Shown here: positions 32,911 through 42,100 of the stretch, in pieces | Layout of the letters: each line of letters opens with the position of its first letter | Numbering within the stretch: position 1 is the first letter of the stretch | Notes under the pieces: generated by a model | Told to the model about the DNA's origin: nothing | Seen by the model: the letters and a program-made list of their open reading frames with translations, nothing else | Database searches by the model: none | Program-made: the position numbers and the translations under genes | Assembly (NCBI RefSeq): GCF_026672255.1 | Contig: NZ_JAPOHA010000007.1 | Span: 3,291 to 67,290 of the forward strand | Source: Caproiciproducens galactitolivorans | GTDB lineage: Bacteria > Bacillota > Clostridia > Oscillospirales > Acutalibacteraceae | Reading direction: 5' to 3' | DNA: 64,000 bases

Positions 32911-33883
32911 CCCCGTAAATCCCCTGTACGGTCACTTCTCCGGAATAAACCGGATACAATACCCCGTCGTCGCTGCGGACGATGAGTTCTCCGCTTGGTG
33001 AAATATCCTCCGCAACGCCGGTCATTTTCTGATTCGCCCTTGTAAATCCGACCCTTCGGTTTAAGGAAACGCATTGGGTTTTATATTCGTTCAGCAAGCT
33101 TTCCGGATGGAGCGGATAATCGTTTAGCACGGTTTCAAATTCAAGCAGAATTTCTTGTAAGAGCGGCACGCGCCGGACGAAGCTTCCGCTTTCCAGCCGC
33201 AGGGACGTTGCCTTTGCGGATAATTCCTCCGGAAAATTCTCATTGTTTACGTTTACGCCGATGCCGACCGCCACATATTCAATCCGATCCATTTCGGCGG
33301 CCATTTCCGTGAGGATTCCGCAGATTTTTTTACTCCCGATGACAATATCGTTCGGCCATTTGATCATGGCGGCGCATCCGGTTGCCTTTCGCACTGCCCG
33401 GCACACCGCGAGACCGGCCAGCAGGGTAATGCTTGCCACCTGGGAAGGCAATAAGCTTGACCGCAATAAAATAGTAAACCAAAGTCCCTGCCCTGCGGGT
33501 GAAGTCCATGAGCGGCCGAGCCGACCCTTTCCACCTGACTGCTGTTCCGTGACAAACAGGCTCCCGTCCGGAGCGCCTGCAAGCGCCTTTCGCTTTGCCT
33601 CTTCGTTTGTGGAGTCGATAAGGTCATAGCAGTATATTTCGTTCGCCAGAAGCTTCGTTTTGAGACCGAGAGCGATTTCTTCCGGCGTGATTCTGTCGGG
33701 GCAGGAAACCAGTTTATAACCGCGGTTCGTTACCGACTCAATGGCATATCCGCCGTTTCTTAAAGTGTTGATTACTTTCCATACGGCGGTACGGGAAATG
33801 TGCAGGCTCTCGCTGATTTCCTCGCCGGAAACATAGCCGTTGTTCCGAATTAAGATATTGAGAATTTCTTCTTTTGTATTCAT
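32906..33883 (-). CDS. birA: Biotin operon repressor / biotin-protein ligase
   Basis: 325 aa from ATG 33883 (the conserved MNTKEEILNILIRNNGYVSG); the earlier in-frame ATG has no support. An N-terminal winged helix (1-60, EEISESLHISRTAVWKVINT) makes this a bifunctional BirA. The ligase domain shows STNEEAKR, QQSGGKGRLGRSWTSP (ATP/biotin loop), IKWPNDIVIG and KICGILTE. It joins biotin to the carboxyl-carrier proteins and, with biotinyl-AMP bound, represses biotin genes. Confidence 0.93.
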   Translation of the reverse strand: MNTKEEILNILIRNNGYVSGEEISESLHISRTAVWKVINTLRNGGYAIESVTNRGYKLVSCPDRITPEEIALGLKTKLLANEIYCYDLIDSTNEEAKRKALAGAPDGSLFVTEQQSGGKGRLGRSWTSPAGQGLWFTILLRSSLLPSQVASITLLAGLAVCRAVRKATGCAAMIKWPNDIVIGSKKICGILTEMAAEMDRIEYVAVGIGVNVNNENFPEELSAKATSLRLESGSFVRRVPLLQEILLEFETVLNDYPLHPESLLNEYKTQCVSLNRRVGFTRANQKMTGVAEDISPSGELIVRSDDGVLYPVYSGEVTVQGIYGE

Positions 33884-33963
33884 AGATCCACAGCCCTTTA
33901 TTCTAGTTGTTCTTTTATTATACCTTTCCATTCGGCGAAAGGGCAAGGAAATTAAAAAATATA

Positions 33964-33993
33964 TTGTCCGAGCTGCTGATTTCGTGATATACT
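33964..33993 (+). promoter_or_regulatory. Promoter upstream of the DUF951 gene
   Basis: TTGTCC (33964-33969), 18-bp spacer, TATACT (33988-33993). Likely promoter for the DUF951-prfA-tsaC-coaE series. Confidence 0.55.
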
Positions 33994-34046
33994 ATAGCAT
34001 ATATGTTCAAAAGAGAATCTTTGATTTAGAAAGCGGGGTGCATGCC

Positions 34047-34244
34047 ATGGATGTCCGACCCGGCGACATTTTACAGATGAAAAAAGCGCATCCGTGCGGG
34101 AGCAAGACTTTCCTGGTGCTCCGTTCCGGCATGGATTTTAAAATCCGCTGTACCGGCTGCGGCCATGAAGTCATGGTGCCAAGGCTGAAATGCGAAAAGA
34201 ATATTAAAAAAATCATCCGCGAGGACACCCAGCACGAATTGTAG
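34047..34244 (+). CDS. DUF951 family small protein
   Basis: 65 aa from ATG 34047 with GGGGTG 7 bases upstream. MDVRPGDILQMKKAHPCGS, the CTGCGHEVMVPR zinc-knuckle-like segment and the basic KCEKNIKKII tail are the hallmarks of the DUF951 family, universal in Firmicutes and often found near translation or replication genes. The function is unknown; it is probably a nucleic-acid binder. It precedes prfA by 40 bp. Confidence 0.88.
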   Translation: MDVRPGDILQMKKAHPCGSKTFLVLRSGMDFKIRCTGCGHEVMVPRLKCEKNIKKIIREDTQHEL

Positions 34245-34277
34245 CTCCTTAATCATAAATCAATAAAAATTAAGGAG
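34245..34277 (+). promoter_or_regulatory. Hairpin sequestering the prfA ribosome-binding site
   Basis: CTCCTTAAT (34245-34253) is perfectly complementary to ATTAAGGAG (34269-34277), which is the prfA Shine-Dalgarno sequence. The 9-bp stem with a 15-nt loop would hide the RBS. There is no T-tract, so it is not a terminator. Confidence 0.6.
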
Positions 34278-34284
34278 AATAACA

Positions 34285-35382
34285 ATGTTTGAAAATTTGG
34301 AAGTGTTTGAGAAGCGGTATGAAGAATTAAGCCAAAAATTATATGACCCGTCCGTTTTAGCGGATCAGGCGATGTATACGGATTTAATGAAGGAGTTTAA
34401 AAATATTACTCCGATTGTAGAGAAATACCGCGAATATCTGAAAGCCGTCCAAACCGTAGAAGATTCCAGGGAACTTCTGAACGAGGGCGGACTGGACAGG
34501 GAACTAAAGGATATGGCCGAAGAGGACCTTCAAACAGCAAAGGCCGATATTGAGCGGTTTTCTGAGGAACTGAAAATCCTGCTCCTGCCCCGGGACCCGA
34601 ACGACGAGCGAAATGTCATTGTTGAAATCCGCGGAGGAGCGGGCGGGGAAGAAGCCGCTTTGTTTTCCACCGTTTTGTTCCGTATGTACAGCATGTATGC
34701 CGAAGCGAGAGGCTGGAAGACGGAAATCCTGAACGCCAACGAAACGGAGCTTGGCGGATTTAAGGAAATCAGCTTTATGATTACCGGCGACGGCGCATAT
34801 TCCCGGTTAAAATATGAGAGCGGCGTCCACCGTGTTCAGCGTGTGCCGGAAACGGAAACGCAGGGTCGCGTCCATACTTCGACTTCTACGGTCGCTGTTT
34901 TGCCGGAAGCGGAAGAAGTGGAGCTTGAAATCAATCCGAAGGATTTACAGATCGACACCTACCGCTCCAGCGGCGCGGGAGGACAGCACATTAACAAAAC
35001 CTCCTCCGCAATCCGTATTACGCACTTGCCCACCGGAACGGTGGTCGAATGCCAGGATGAGCGGAGCCAGTATAAAAATAAGGACAAGGCGATGCGCGTT
35101 CTGCGTTCACGGCTGTATGAGGCAAAACTGCGGGAACATGATGAAGCGATCGCTTCCGAGCGCAGAAGCCAGGTTGGTACCGGCGACCGTTCGGAGCGTA
35201 TCCGGACGTATAACTATCCGCAGGGGCGCATGACCGACCATCGCATCGGCTTGACGATTTACCGTCTGGACGATATTTTAAACGGCAGCCTTGATGAAAT
35301 TATTGACGCCCTGATTACCGCGGACAGGGCCGCAAAACTGCAAAATACAATTGATAACCAATCAGAAGAGAGAGATTCATAA
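34285..35382 (+). CDS. prfA: Peptide chain release factor 1
   Basis: 365 aa. It reads UAA and UAG and triggers peptidyl-tRNA hydrolysis. The catalytic GGQ lies in [19 protein letters not shown] (about 230) and the codon-recognition PxT region is replaced in the usual RF1 manner by the [10 protein letters not shown] block. Length is normal. Its RBS is embedded in a hairpin. The tsaC start lies 2 bp after its stop codon, so the two are coupled. Confidence 0.95.
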   Translation: MFENLEVFEKRYEELSQKLYDPSVLADQAMYTDLMKEFKNITPIVEKYREYLKAVQTVEDSRELLNEGGLDRELKDMAEEDLQTAKADIERFSEELKILLLPRDPNDERNVIVEIRGGAGGEEAALFSTVLFRMYSMYAEARGWKTEILNANETELGGFKEISFMITGDGAYSRLKYESGVHRVQRVPETETQGRVHTSTSTVAVLPEAEEVELEINPKDLQIDTYRSSGAGGQHINKTSSAIRITHLPTGTVVECQDERSQYKNKDKAMRVLRSRLYEAKLREHDEAIASERRSQVGTGDRSERIRTYNYPQGRMTDHRIGLTIYRLDDILNGSLDEIIDALITADRAAKLQNTIDNQSEERDS

Positions 35383-35383
35383 A

Positions 35384-36406
35384 ATGCAGACCCTACGTTT
35401 AAATGCAAATAACCCGGAAGACATTCGAAAAGCCGCCCAGATCATCCGAGAGGGCGGCTTAGTCGGTATGCCTACGGAAACGGTATACGGTTTGGCGGCG
35501 AACGCGCTGGACGGAAAAGCCGTTGCAAAGATTTTTGCCGCAAAGGGAAGACCGATGGATAATCCGCTGATCGTACATATTTCCGAATTTGATCAGATTC
35601 GAAAGCTGGTAAAGGAAGTTCCGCCCGAAGCGGAAAAACTTGCAAAAGCGTACTGGCCAGGCCCCATGACCATGGTGCTGCCGAAGGCCGACTGCATCCC
35701 GGACGAGGTGAGCGCGGGGCTTCAAACGGTCGCCGTCCGGTTCCCGTCGCATCCGGCCGCGCAGGCGCTGATCAGCGAATCCGGTCTGCCGATTGCCGCA
35801 CCGTCGGCGAATCTTTCCGGCAGACCCAGCCCCACCACCGCGGAACATGTTCTGCACGACATGGACGGGAAAATCGAGGCCGTTTTGGACGGCGGAGCCT
35901 GCGGGGTCGGCGTTGAATCAACCGTGGTTACGCTTGCCACAAAGCCGCCGAGGCTTTTAAGGCCGGGCGGAATCACGCTGGAACAGCTTCGTGCCGTTCT
36001 CGGCGAGGTGGATATGGACAATGCGGTTTTAAAACCGCTTGCCAAAGGCGTAAAGGCGGCTTCCCCCGGAATGAAGTACAAGCATTATTCGCCGAAAGCG
36101 AACGTAATCATCATTGACGGCAGTTTTCAAGCATATAAACAATATGTAAACGATCATAAGGAAGCCGGTACGGCCGCGCTTTGCTACAGCGAAGAAGCTT
36201 CGGAGCTGAACGTTCCGACGGTTTGCTACGGCGGAGAAGAGAATTACGGTGAGCAGGCGCGCGAGCTTTTCGACGCGCTCCGCAAGCTGGATGAAATCAA
36301 CGCCAAAACCGTATACGCGCGGTGTCCCGAACCAAAAGGCGTGGGATTGGCGGTCTACAACCGGCTCATCCGCGCGGCAGGATTTGAGGTGCTCCATCTT
36401 GAATAA
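35384..36406 (+). CDS. tsaC: Threonylcarbamoyl-AMP synthase (Sua5/YwlC type)
   Basis: 340 aa from ATG 35384. The YrdC domain (1-200) shows EGGLVGMPTETVYGLAANA, AKGRPMDNPLIVHI and PSANLSGRPSPTTAEHV. A linker and C-terminal Sua5 domain (about 230-340) make it the long Sua5 form. It makes threonylcarbamoyl-AMP for the t6A modification of ANN-decoding tRNAs. It overlaps the coaE start by 8 bp. The prfA-tsaC-linked order is common in Firmicutes. Confidence 0.93.
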   Translation: MQTLRLNANNPEDIRKAAQIIREGGLVGMPTETVYGLAANALDGKAVAKIFAAKGRPMDNPLIVHISEFDQIRKLVKEVPPEAEKLAKAYWPGPMTMVLPKADCIPDEVSAGLQTVAVRFPSHPAAQALISESGLPIAAPSANLSGRPSPTTAEHVLHDMDGKIEAVLDGGACGVGVESTVVTLATKPPRLLRPGGITLEQLRAVLGEVDMDNAVLKPLAKGVKAASPGMKYKHYSPKANVIIIDGSFQAYKQYVNDHKEAGTAALCYSEEASELNVPTVCYGGEENYGEQARELFDALRKLDEINAKTVYARCPEPKGVGLAVYNRLIRAAGFEVLHLE

Positions 36407-37001
36407 ACTGGTGATCGGCCTTACCGGGCCGACCGGCGCCGGAAAATCAACCGTTGCGGGGGCGTTCGAAAAAGCGGGCTGCAAAATCATTGACGCAGAT
36501 CTGGTTGCACGCACGGCGGTGACGGATGAAAAATGCCTTGCGGATTTGAAAGCCGCATTCGGGAATGATATTGAAAAAAACGGGACTTTAAACCGTCGGC
36601 TGCTGGCGCAGCGGGCTTTTTCGAGTGAAAAGGGCGCTGCAAAATTAAATGCCATTACGCATCCGGTCATTATGAATGAGGTAAAAAAGAGGATTGCGCA
36701 ATTCCAAGCGAGCGGCGCAAAGGCGATCCTTCTTGACGCGGCCCTGCTGTTTGAAAGCGGTGCGGATTCGCTGTGCAATACGACCGTTGCGGTTACCGCG
36801 CCGGTGGAAATCCGGCTGAACCGCATTATGAGCCGGGACGGCATTTCAAAAGAACTTGCCGAAGCCCGAATCGGCGCGCAGAAGGAGAATTCGTACTATA
36901 ACGAACGCGCGCGGTATCGGCTGGACGGCACAATGAACCGGGACAACATACAGGCTGCGGTAAATCAGCTTTTAGAGCAGATCATCGGAGATTATTCATG
37001 A
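36399..37001 (+). CDS. coaE: Dephospho-CoA kinase
   Basis: 200 aa from TTG 36399, which lies 9 bases after GAGG and overlaps the tsaC stop codon. The P-loop GLTGPTGAGKSTVAGAF (residues 7-23), the DADLVAR motif, and the lid region RDGISKELAEARI are those of CoaE. It phosphorylates the 3'-OH of dephospho-CoA, the last step of CoA synthesis. ATGA overlap joins it to the next gene. Confidence 0.93.
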   Translation: MNKLVIGLTGPTGAGKSTVAGAFEKAGCKIIDADLVARTAVTDEKCLADLKAAFGNDIEKNGTLNRRLLAQRAFSSEKGAAKLNAITHPVIMNEVKKRIAQFQASGAKAILLDAALLFESGADSLCNTTVAVTAPVEIRLNRIMSRDGISKELAEARIGAQKENSYYNERARYRLDGTMNRDNIQAAVNQLLEQIIGDYS

Positions 37002-37636
37002 AAAAATACAAAAAAGTCTTACTAGTCTGCGCCATAGCGGCAGTTTTACTTCTGCTTGGCTGGTATTTTTTAAATCGCGAATACAAGTATTTTATGCGAA
37101 GCGCATATCCGCTGAAATATACGGATATTGTTGCAAAGGAGGCTACGGCAAACCATCTTGACCCGGCCATGGTGTATTCCGTTATGAAAGCGGAAAGCAA
37201 TTTTAATCCGGACGCGAAATCCCGTGCGGGAGCCATCGGCCTGATGCAGCTTACCCCGGATACGTTCGACTGGGTGCAGACGAAATTGAAGAGCAGCGAA
37301 AAATACACCGAAGAGGATTTATATACGCCGGAAATCAATATCCGCTACGGCTGTAAACTTCTTTCTATTTTATTCGATAAATACAGTAAACAGGCAACCG
37401 CGCTGAGCGCTTACAACGCAGGAATCGGTACGGTAAACTCATGGCTGAAAAATCCCGATATTTCTAAGGACGGCGTCGTGCTGGACAATATTCCTTTTGA
37501 AGAGACAAGGAGTTATGTCGATGTAGTCCTGAAGAATTACGAGAATTATAAAAAAACCTATCAGTTCAACAGTAAAGGAGAAAACATGAATGATGACGAA
37601 ACTTGGCAAGGAAGAAGTCAAAAAAATGTCGGATGA
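36998..37636 (+). CDS. Membrane-anchored lytic transglycosylase
   Basis: 212 aa. One N-terminal membrane anchor (about 5-25), then an SLT (goose-lysozyme-like) domain: catalytic Glu66 in VMKAESNFNPDAKSRAGAIG, then LMQLTPDTFDWV, the YNAGIGTVNSWL motif and the final ETRSYVDVVLKNYENY. It cleaves glycan strands of peptidoglycan outside the membrane. It shares ATGA with coaE. Its last 15 codons run into the M18 gene by 47 bp, an unusually long overlap, so the conserved end of the protein may be earlier. Confidence 0.9.
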   Translation: MKKYKKVLLVCAIAAVLLLLGWYFLNREYKYFMRSAYPLKYTDIVAKEATANHLDPAMVYSVMKAESNFNPDAKSRAGAIGLMQLTPDTFDWVQTKLKSSEKYTEEDLYTPEINIRYGCKLLSILFDKYSKQATALSAYNAGIGTVNSWLKNPDISKDGVVLDNIPFEETRSYVDVVLKNYENYKKTYQFNSKGENMNDDETWQGRSQKNVG

Positions 37637-39002
37637 GCTTTTGCTTGACCGCAAAAACGGCTATTTTAAGGTTGAGGATGAAAAAGTTCAGAAAGCGGAT
37701 GAATTTTGCAAAGGCTACAAGAAGTTTTTGGATGCGTCCAAAACGGAACGGGAAGCAGTCTGCTCTGCTGTTAAAACGGCTGAAGCCGCCGGTTTTGTTC
37801 CGTTTGACGCAGAGAAAAAATACAGAGCAGGGGACAAGGTCTATTATAATAATCGCGGAAAAGCCCTGATTCTTGCGGTTATCGGTAAAAACGGGTGCAA
37901 AAACGGCGTTCGCATTGCCGCGGCGCACATCGATTCTCCCCGTCTGGATTTGAAACCGCATCCGCTGTATGAAAAAGACGAAATTGCTCTTTTCAAAACC
38001 CATTATTACGGCGGTATAAAGAAATATCAGTGGACGGCGATTCCGCTTTCCATGCACGGAATCGCGGTACGTAAGGACGGTACGCCGGTTGAAATCTGCA
38101 TTGGCGAAGAGGACGACGATCCTCAGTTCTGCGTCACCGATCTTCTTCCGCATTTAAGCTCCGAACAATATGAAAAGACGCTTTCCAAAGCGTTTGAGGG
38201 TGAAAACCTGAATATCGTTGTGGGCAGCCGTCCGGTCAGAGCCGACGAAGGCGACAATTTATTCAAGCTGAACGTCATGAAGCTGATTCATGAAAAGTAC
38301 GGCATGACGGAGGAAGACTTTGTTTCCGCCGATATTGAATTCGTACCGGCGTTTAAAGCAAGGGATATCGGCATTGACCGCAGCATGATCGGTTCCTACG
38401 GTCATGACGACAGGGTCTGCGCTTATCCGGCGATCATGGCTGTGCTGGATTCAAAAGTTCCCGAAAGTACGGTTCTTACGGTACTGGCCGATAAAGAGGA
38501 AATCGGAAGCGAAGGAAATACCGGCCTCAATTCCCAGTTCATGCATTATTTTATTGCTGACCTGGCAAGAGCGGAAGGTCTGGAGCCGCAGCATGTTTTA
38601 AGCAAGTCAAAATGCCTTTCCGCCGATGTGACGGCGGCGTACGACCCAACGTATCCCAGCGCGTATGAACCGAACAACTCCTGCTACATCAATAACGGCG
38701 TCGGCATGGCCAAATACACTGGTTCAAGAGGCAAGAGCGGTTCCAGCGAAGCAAGAGCGGAATTCGTATCGGAAATCCGCAGACTGTTTGAAGCGAACGA
38801 CGTTCTCTGGCAGATCGGCGAGCTGGGCAAGGTCGACGGCGGCGGCGGCGGAACCGTTGCTTTGTATATCGCAAACCTGAACGTGGATGTTCTGGATGTC
38901 GGTGTTCCGGTTCTGTCGATGCATGCTCCCTTTGAAATTGTATCGAAGCTGGATGTCTACATGACCTACCTTGGCATCCGGGCGTTCTATGAGGCGGAAT
39001 AA
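37590..39002 (+). CDS. M18 family aminopeptidase
   Basis: 470 aa. Cytosolic zinc aminopeptidase. Metal-site blocks are visible: AAAHIDSPRLDLKPHPLY (His and Asp), GSYGHDDRVCAYPA, ADKEEIGSEGNTG (catalytic Glu-Glu), LSADVTAAYDP, and the C-terminal SMHAPFEIVSKLDVY with its His. AAAGGAG lies 9 bases before ATG 37590. It starts inside the transglycosylase gene. It probably recycles peptides. Confidence 0.92.
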   Translation: MMTKLGKEEVKKMSDELLLDRKNGYFKVEDEKVQKADEFCKGYKKFLDASKTEREAVCSAVKTAEAAGFVPFDAEKKYRAGDKVYYNNRGKALILAVIGKNGCKNGVRIAAAHIDSPRLDLKPHPLYEKDEIALFKTHYYGGIKKYQWTAIPLSMHGIAVRKDGTPVEICIGEEDDDPQFCVTDLLPHLSSEQYEKTLSKAFEGENLNIVVGSRPVRADEGDNLFKLNVMKLIHEKYGMTEEDFVSADIEFVPAFKARDIGIDRSMIGSYGHDDRVCAYPAIMAVLDSKVPESTVLTVLADKEEIGSEGNTGLNSQFMHYFIADLARAEGLEPQHVLSKSKCLSADVTAAYDPTYPSAYEPNNSCYINNGVGMAKYTGSRGKSGSSEARAEFVSEIRRLFEANDVLWQIGELGKVDGGGGGTVALYIANLNVDVLDVGVPVLSMHAPFEIVSKLDVYMTYLGIRAFYEAE

Positions 39003-39057
39003 AAAATAAGATCGTGCCGGCGCAATGCCCGGCCCGTTGAATTGAGGAGGAACAACG

Positions 39058-40056
39058 ATGTGTTTTCCAAGGTTATTCAGCATAAAAGGGTTGGGCAAAA
39101 AGTGTACGGCACTTTTTTTATTCCTGTGTATGCTCTTCTTATCCGCCTGTAATTCCGCTCCCAATCATCCGAAGGAGCAATCCGAATCGGCCTCTTCCGG
39201 CATTTCGGCGGTGGGTCGTTCGAGTAATCCAATCTATTTTCAGTCTTCGGAAGATGAGAATGTAGAGGCCGATTTAAAGATCATTTTATCGTCCCCTAAG
39301 GAAAGTTCAAATCCGAATGATTATATTAACGCGCACAGGAAGGAATATGAGAATATCATCAAGGTGGGCGACTCCGCGCTGTACTATATGCTTAATGAAT
39401 TTAAGACTGGAAGAGCAGAAGGCCTGCGCGGCGAAGTGATGAAAGCAATCTGTATAGAAATGCTGGGTACCAAAAACAATGTTCCCGAGGGCAGTTATCA
39501 CACGGCACAGGAGTGGTACGCAAAACTGGAGCCGCTGAATCCGCTTCCGCTGCCGAAAGCCGTCTACTGGGAAACGGACGACCCGGATCTTGATTTCGTG
39601 TATGCTTCTTCCATTGAATGGTTTGCTTCTCAAAATGAGAAGGATACTGTTACCATCTTCGCTCCTGTTCTTTACGGCAGTGACAGAAAAGGAGAGACAA
39701 CAAAGCTGTTTGCAACGGTATTCATGCAGGACTTTCAGGTGCTTGGCGACACGATTTTTGAAACGGGCGGAGCGGTTCTTCCGGTCGCAATCACTGCTAC
39801 AGAAAGCGGCGGCACAATGAAATGCACGGATATTACACAGGCGAAGGATGGCAGCTATTTTGCTCCTTCTATCCGTGAATTTTGCGGAACGCATAAAGAT
39901 ATTGCCGAAAAAATGATTTCACGTTATTCAAAAGAAAAATATCAAGAGCTTTTGAAGAAGAATTTGCAGACATATTTGAAGGACGTCAATATCAGTCCGA
40001 AATATTACAGCAATACCGTCGAGAAGATGACTTTTGCGGATTATCTCCGTAAATAA
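39058..40056 (+). CDS. Uncharacterised lipoprotein
   Basis: 332 aa. The signal peptide ends in a lipobox LFLSAC (Cys about 31), followed by a Ser/Glu-rich linker, so the protein should be a lipid-anchored surface protein. I do not recognise the fold. Segments such as NAHRKEYENIIKVGDSALYY and GLRGEVMKAICIEMLG look like alpha-helical repeat structure in the first half, and the second half is mixed beta. RBS GAGGAGG. Single gene, ended by a strong hairpin. Confidence 0.75.
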   Translation: MCFPRLFSIKGLGKKCTALFLFLCMLFLSACNSAPNHPKEQSESASSGISAVGRSSNPIYFQSSEDENVEADLKIILSSPKESSNPNDYINAHRKEYENIIKVGDSALYYMLNEFKTGRAEGLRGEVMKAICIEMLGTKNNVPEGSYHTAQEWYAKLEPLNPLPLPKAVYWETDDPDLDFVYASSIEWFASQNEKDTVTIFAPVLYGSDRKGETTKLFATVFMQDFQVLGDTIFETGGAVLPVAITATESGGTMKCTDITQAKDGSYFAPSIREFCGTHKDIAEKMISRYSKEKYQELLKKNLQTYLKDVNISPKYYSNTVEKMTFADYLRK

Positions 40057-40061
40057 AATAA

Positions 40062-40092
40062 GGGCCGGATACCACTTATCGGTATCCGGCCC
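40062..40092. terminator. Terminator between the lipoprotein gene and pyk
   Basis: GGGCCGGATACC (40062-40073) pairs perfectly with GGTATCCGGCCC (40081-40092). On the minus strand TTATTTTATTT follows, so it works best for pyk. Confidence 0.85.
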
Positions 40093-40112
40093 TGTCAATT
40101 CTAAATTCTTTG

Positions 40113-41870
40113 TCAGCCTTCGCATCTTTCTTTGCCGCTGAATACAATTCCGCGGGAGGCGTCAAGCGTAACGGTTGTGCCGCTCTTTAAAATCTGGGTA
40201 GCATGTTCGGAAGCGACGATCACCGGCTTATCCAAAGCCAGGCCGACGATTGCGGCGTGGGAGTTCATGCCGCCGTTTTCCGCAATGATTCCCGAAGCTT
40301 TCTTAATGATCTGGAGGATTTTATTGCTTGTCTGCGGGATGACAAGGATATCGCCGTCCTTAAAGGTTTTTAAGGCTGCGTCTTCATCTTTGCAGACACA
40401 GAGGTTTCCGCAGACGGCGCCCTTGGTTACACCCGTTCCGGAAACGAGCACGTCGCCCACCAACTGTACCTTCAGCAGATTGGTGGTTCCCGAAATGCCC
40501 AGCGGAACGCCGGCGGTAATGACAACCAGATCGCCGTTTTTCACAAGTCCCCGGCTGCGCGCAACGTTTACCACATGGTCGAACAGCTCGTCGGTATTAT
40601 CTTTTTCATCCACCATAATCGGAACAACGCCCCAGGAAAGGTTCATCTGGCGCCGAACGGTTTCGTCGGTTGTCCCGCTGATGATCGGGCATTCCGGGCG
40701 GTATTTGGAAATCATTCGGGCGGTTCTTCCCGATTTGGATACCGTAATGATTGCTACGGCTCCCAAATCCTGCGCGGTGGTGCAGGTTGCGTGGGAAATA
40801 GCGGAGGTAACGTTCGGCTGTTCGGTAAAATCACGCTTCTGAAAACGGGATTTGTAATCGATATCCCGCTCCGTGCGCTCCGCAATCGTAGCCATCATTT
40901 TCAGCGCGGCGATCGGATAGGAGCCCGCGGCGGTTTCTCCGGAAAGCATAATGGCGCTTGTTCCATCATAAATAGCATTTGCAACATCGGAAGTTTCCGC
41001 ACGGGTAGGACGCGGGTTTTTTATCATGGAATCCAGCATCTGCGTTGCGGTAATGACCTGTTTTCCGGCGTTATAACCCTTTTTAATCAATTTCTTTTGA
41101 ATAACCGGTACTTCCTCCAGCGGAATCTCAACGCCGAGGTCACCGCGGGCCACCATGATCCCGTCGGATACGCGGATAATTTCGTCGATATTTTCCACGC
41201 CGTCGGAATTCTCTATTTTTGCAATGACGCGGATTTTATGGCAGTTATGTTTTTCCAGTTCCGTGCGCAAGTCGAGGATATCCTGCGCGCTGCGCGTAAA
41301 GGAAGCGGCGATAAAGTCAAAATCTTCTTTTACGGCGAAGGCGATATCTTCCTTGTCTTTTTCGCTGATAAACGGCAGGGATAATTTGATTCCCGGTACA
41401 TTGATACCCTTGTGGGCGGAAATATCGCCGCCGTTGATTACGGCGCAGTGAATATCGGTATCGGTGCAGGATTCCACTTTCAGCTCGATCAGCCCGTCGT
41501 CAATCAGGATTTTCGCACCGGCGGAAACCTCCTGCGGAAGCCGTTCAAAGGTAACGGAGGCAATGGTTTCGTCGCCTACGATGTCCCTGTTTGTAAGCGT
41601 GAATTTATCGCCGGCTTTCAAGGTGATTTTCGGCTTGTTAAAATCTTTGACCCGAATTTCCGGGCCTTTCGTATCAAGTAAAATTGCGACAGGAAGCCCG
41701 AGTTCACTGCGCAGCTTTTTAACGGCATCTGCCCGCACTTTTTGCTCGGCGGCAGTCTGATGTGAAAAATTCAAGCGCGCAACGTCCATTCCGGCAAGCA
41801 TCAGCTGTCGGAGAACATCGCCGCTGTCTGTTGCAGGACCAAGCGTACATATAATTTTTGTTTTTCTCAA
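40113..41870 (-). CDS. pyk: Pyruvate kinase with C-terminal PEP-utiliser domain
   Basis: 585 aa from TTG 41870, placed by GGGGTG 6 bases upstream and the conserved start RKTKIICTLGPATDS. The barrel holds NFSHQTAAEQ, the DTKGPEIRVKD block, and IMVARGDLGVEIPLEEVP; the B domain and C domain (TVSKSGRTARMIS) follow. The last 100 residues form the extra domain with GGMNSHAAIVGLAL, typical of Bacillus and Clostridium enzymes. It makes ATP and pyruvate in glycolysis. The upstream interval to 42100 is AT-rich with no gene. Confidence 0.95.
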   Translation of the reverse strand: MRKTKIICTLGPATDSGDVLRQLMLAGMDVARLNFSHQTAAEQKVRADAVKKLRSELGLPVAILLDTKGPEIRVKDFNKPKITLKAGDKFTLTNRDIVGDETIASVTFERLPQEVSAGAKILIDDGLIELKVESCTDTDIHCAVINGGDISAHKGINVPGIKLSLPFISEKDKEDIAFAVKEDFDFIAASFTRSAQDILDLRTELEKHNCHKIRVIAKIENSDGVENIDEIIRVSDGIMVARGDLGVEIPLEEVPVIQKKLIKKGYNAGKQVITATQMLDSMIKNPRPTRAETSDVANAIYDGTSAIMLSGETAAGSYPIAALKMMATIAERTERDIDYKSRFQKRDFTEQPNVTSAISHATCTTAQDLGAVAIITVSKSGRTARMISKYRPECPIISGTTDETVRRQMNLSWGVVPIMVDEKDNTDELFDHVVNVARSRGLVKNGDLVVITAGVPLGISGTTNLLKVQLVGDVLVSGTGVTKGAVCGNLCVCKDEDAALKTFKDGDILVIPQTSNKILQIIKKASGIIAENGGMNSHAAIVGLALDKPVIVASEHATQILKSGTTVTLDASRGIVFSGKERCEG

Positions 41871-42100
41871 AGGGCACACCCCAATCTATTGAAATCTGAA
41901 ATTTAACCCAGTTTATATGATATTACACTTGGTTATATAAATCAAATGAATTGAGAGATATTGTATAAAAAACTGAAAAGAAGAAACCAGTTGAATTTAT
42001 TTAATGAAAGATATACAATGAATTAAGAATTATAAGTCGAACGGGGATGAATAGGCCGCCGTTTGCTGTAAATATAGAATAATCAGGAGGAAAACCAGAC

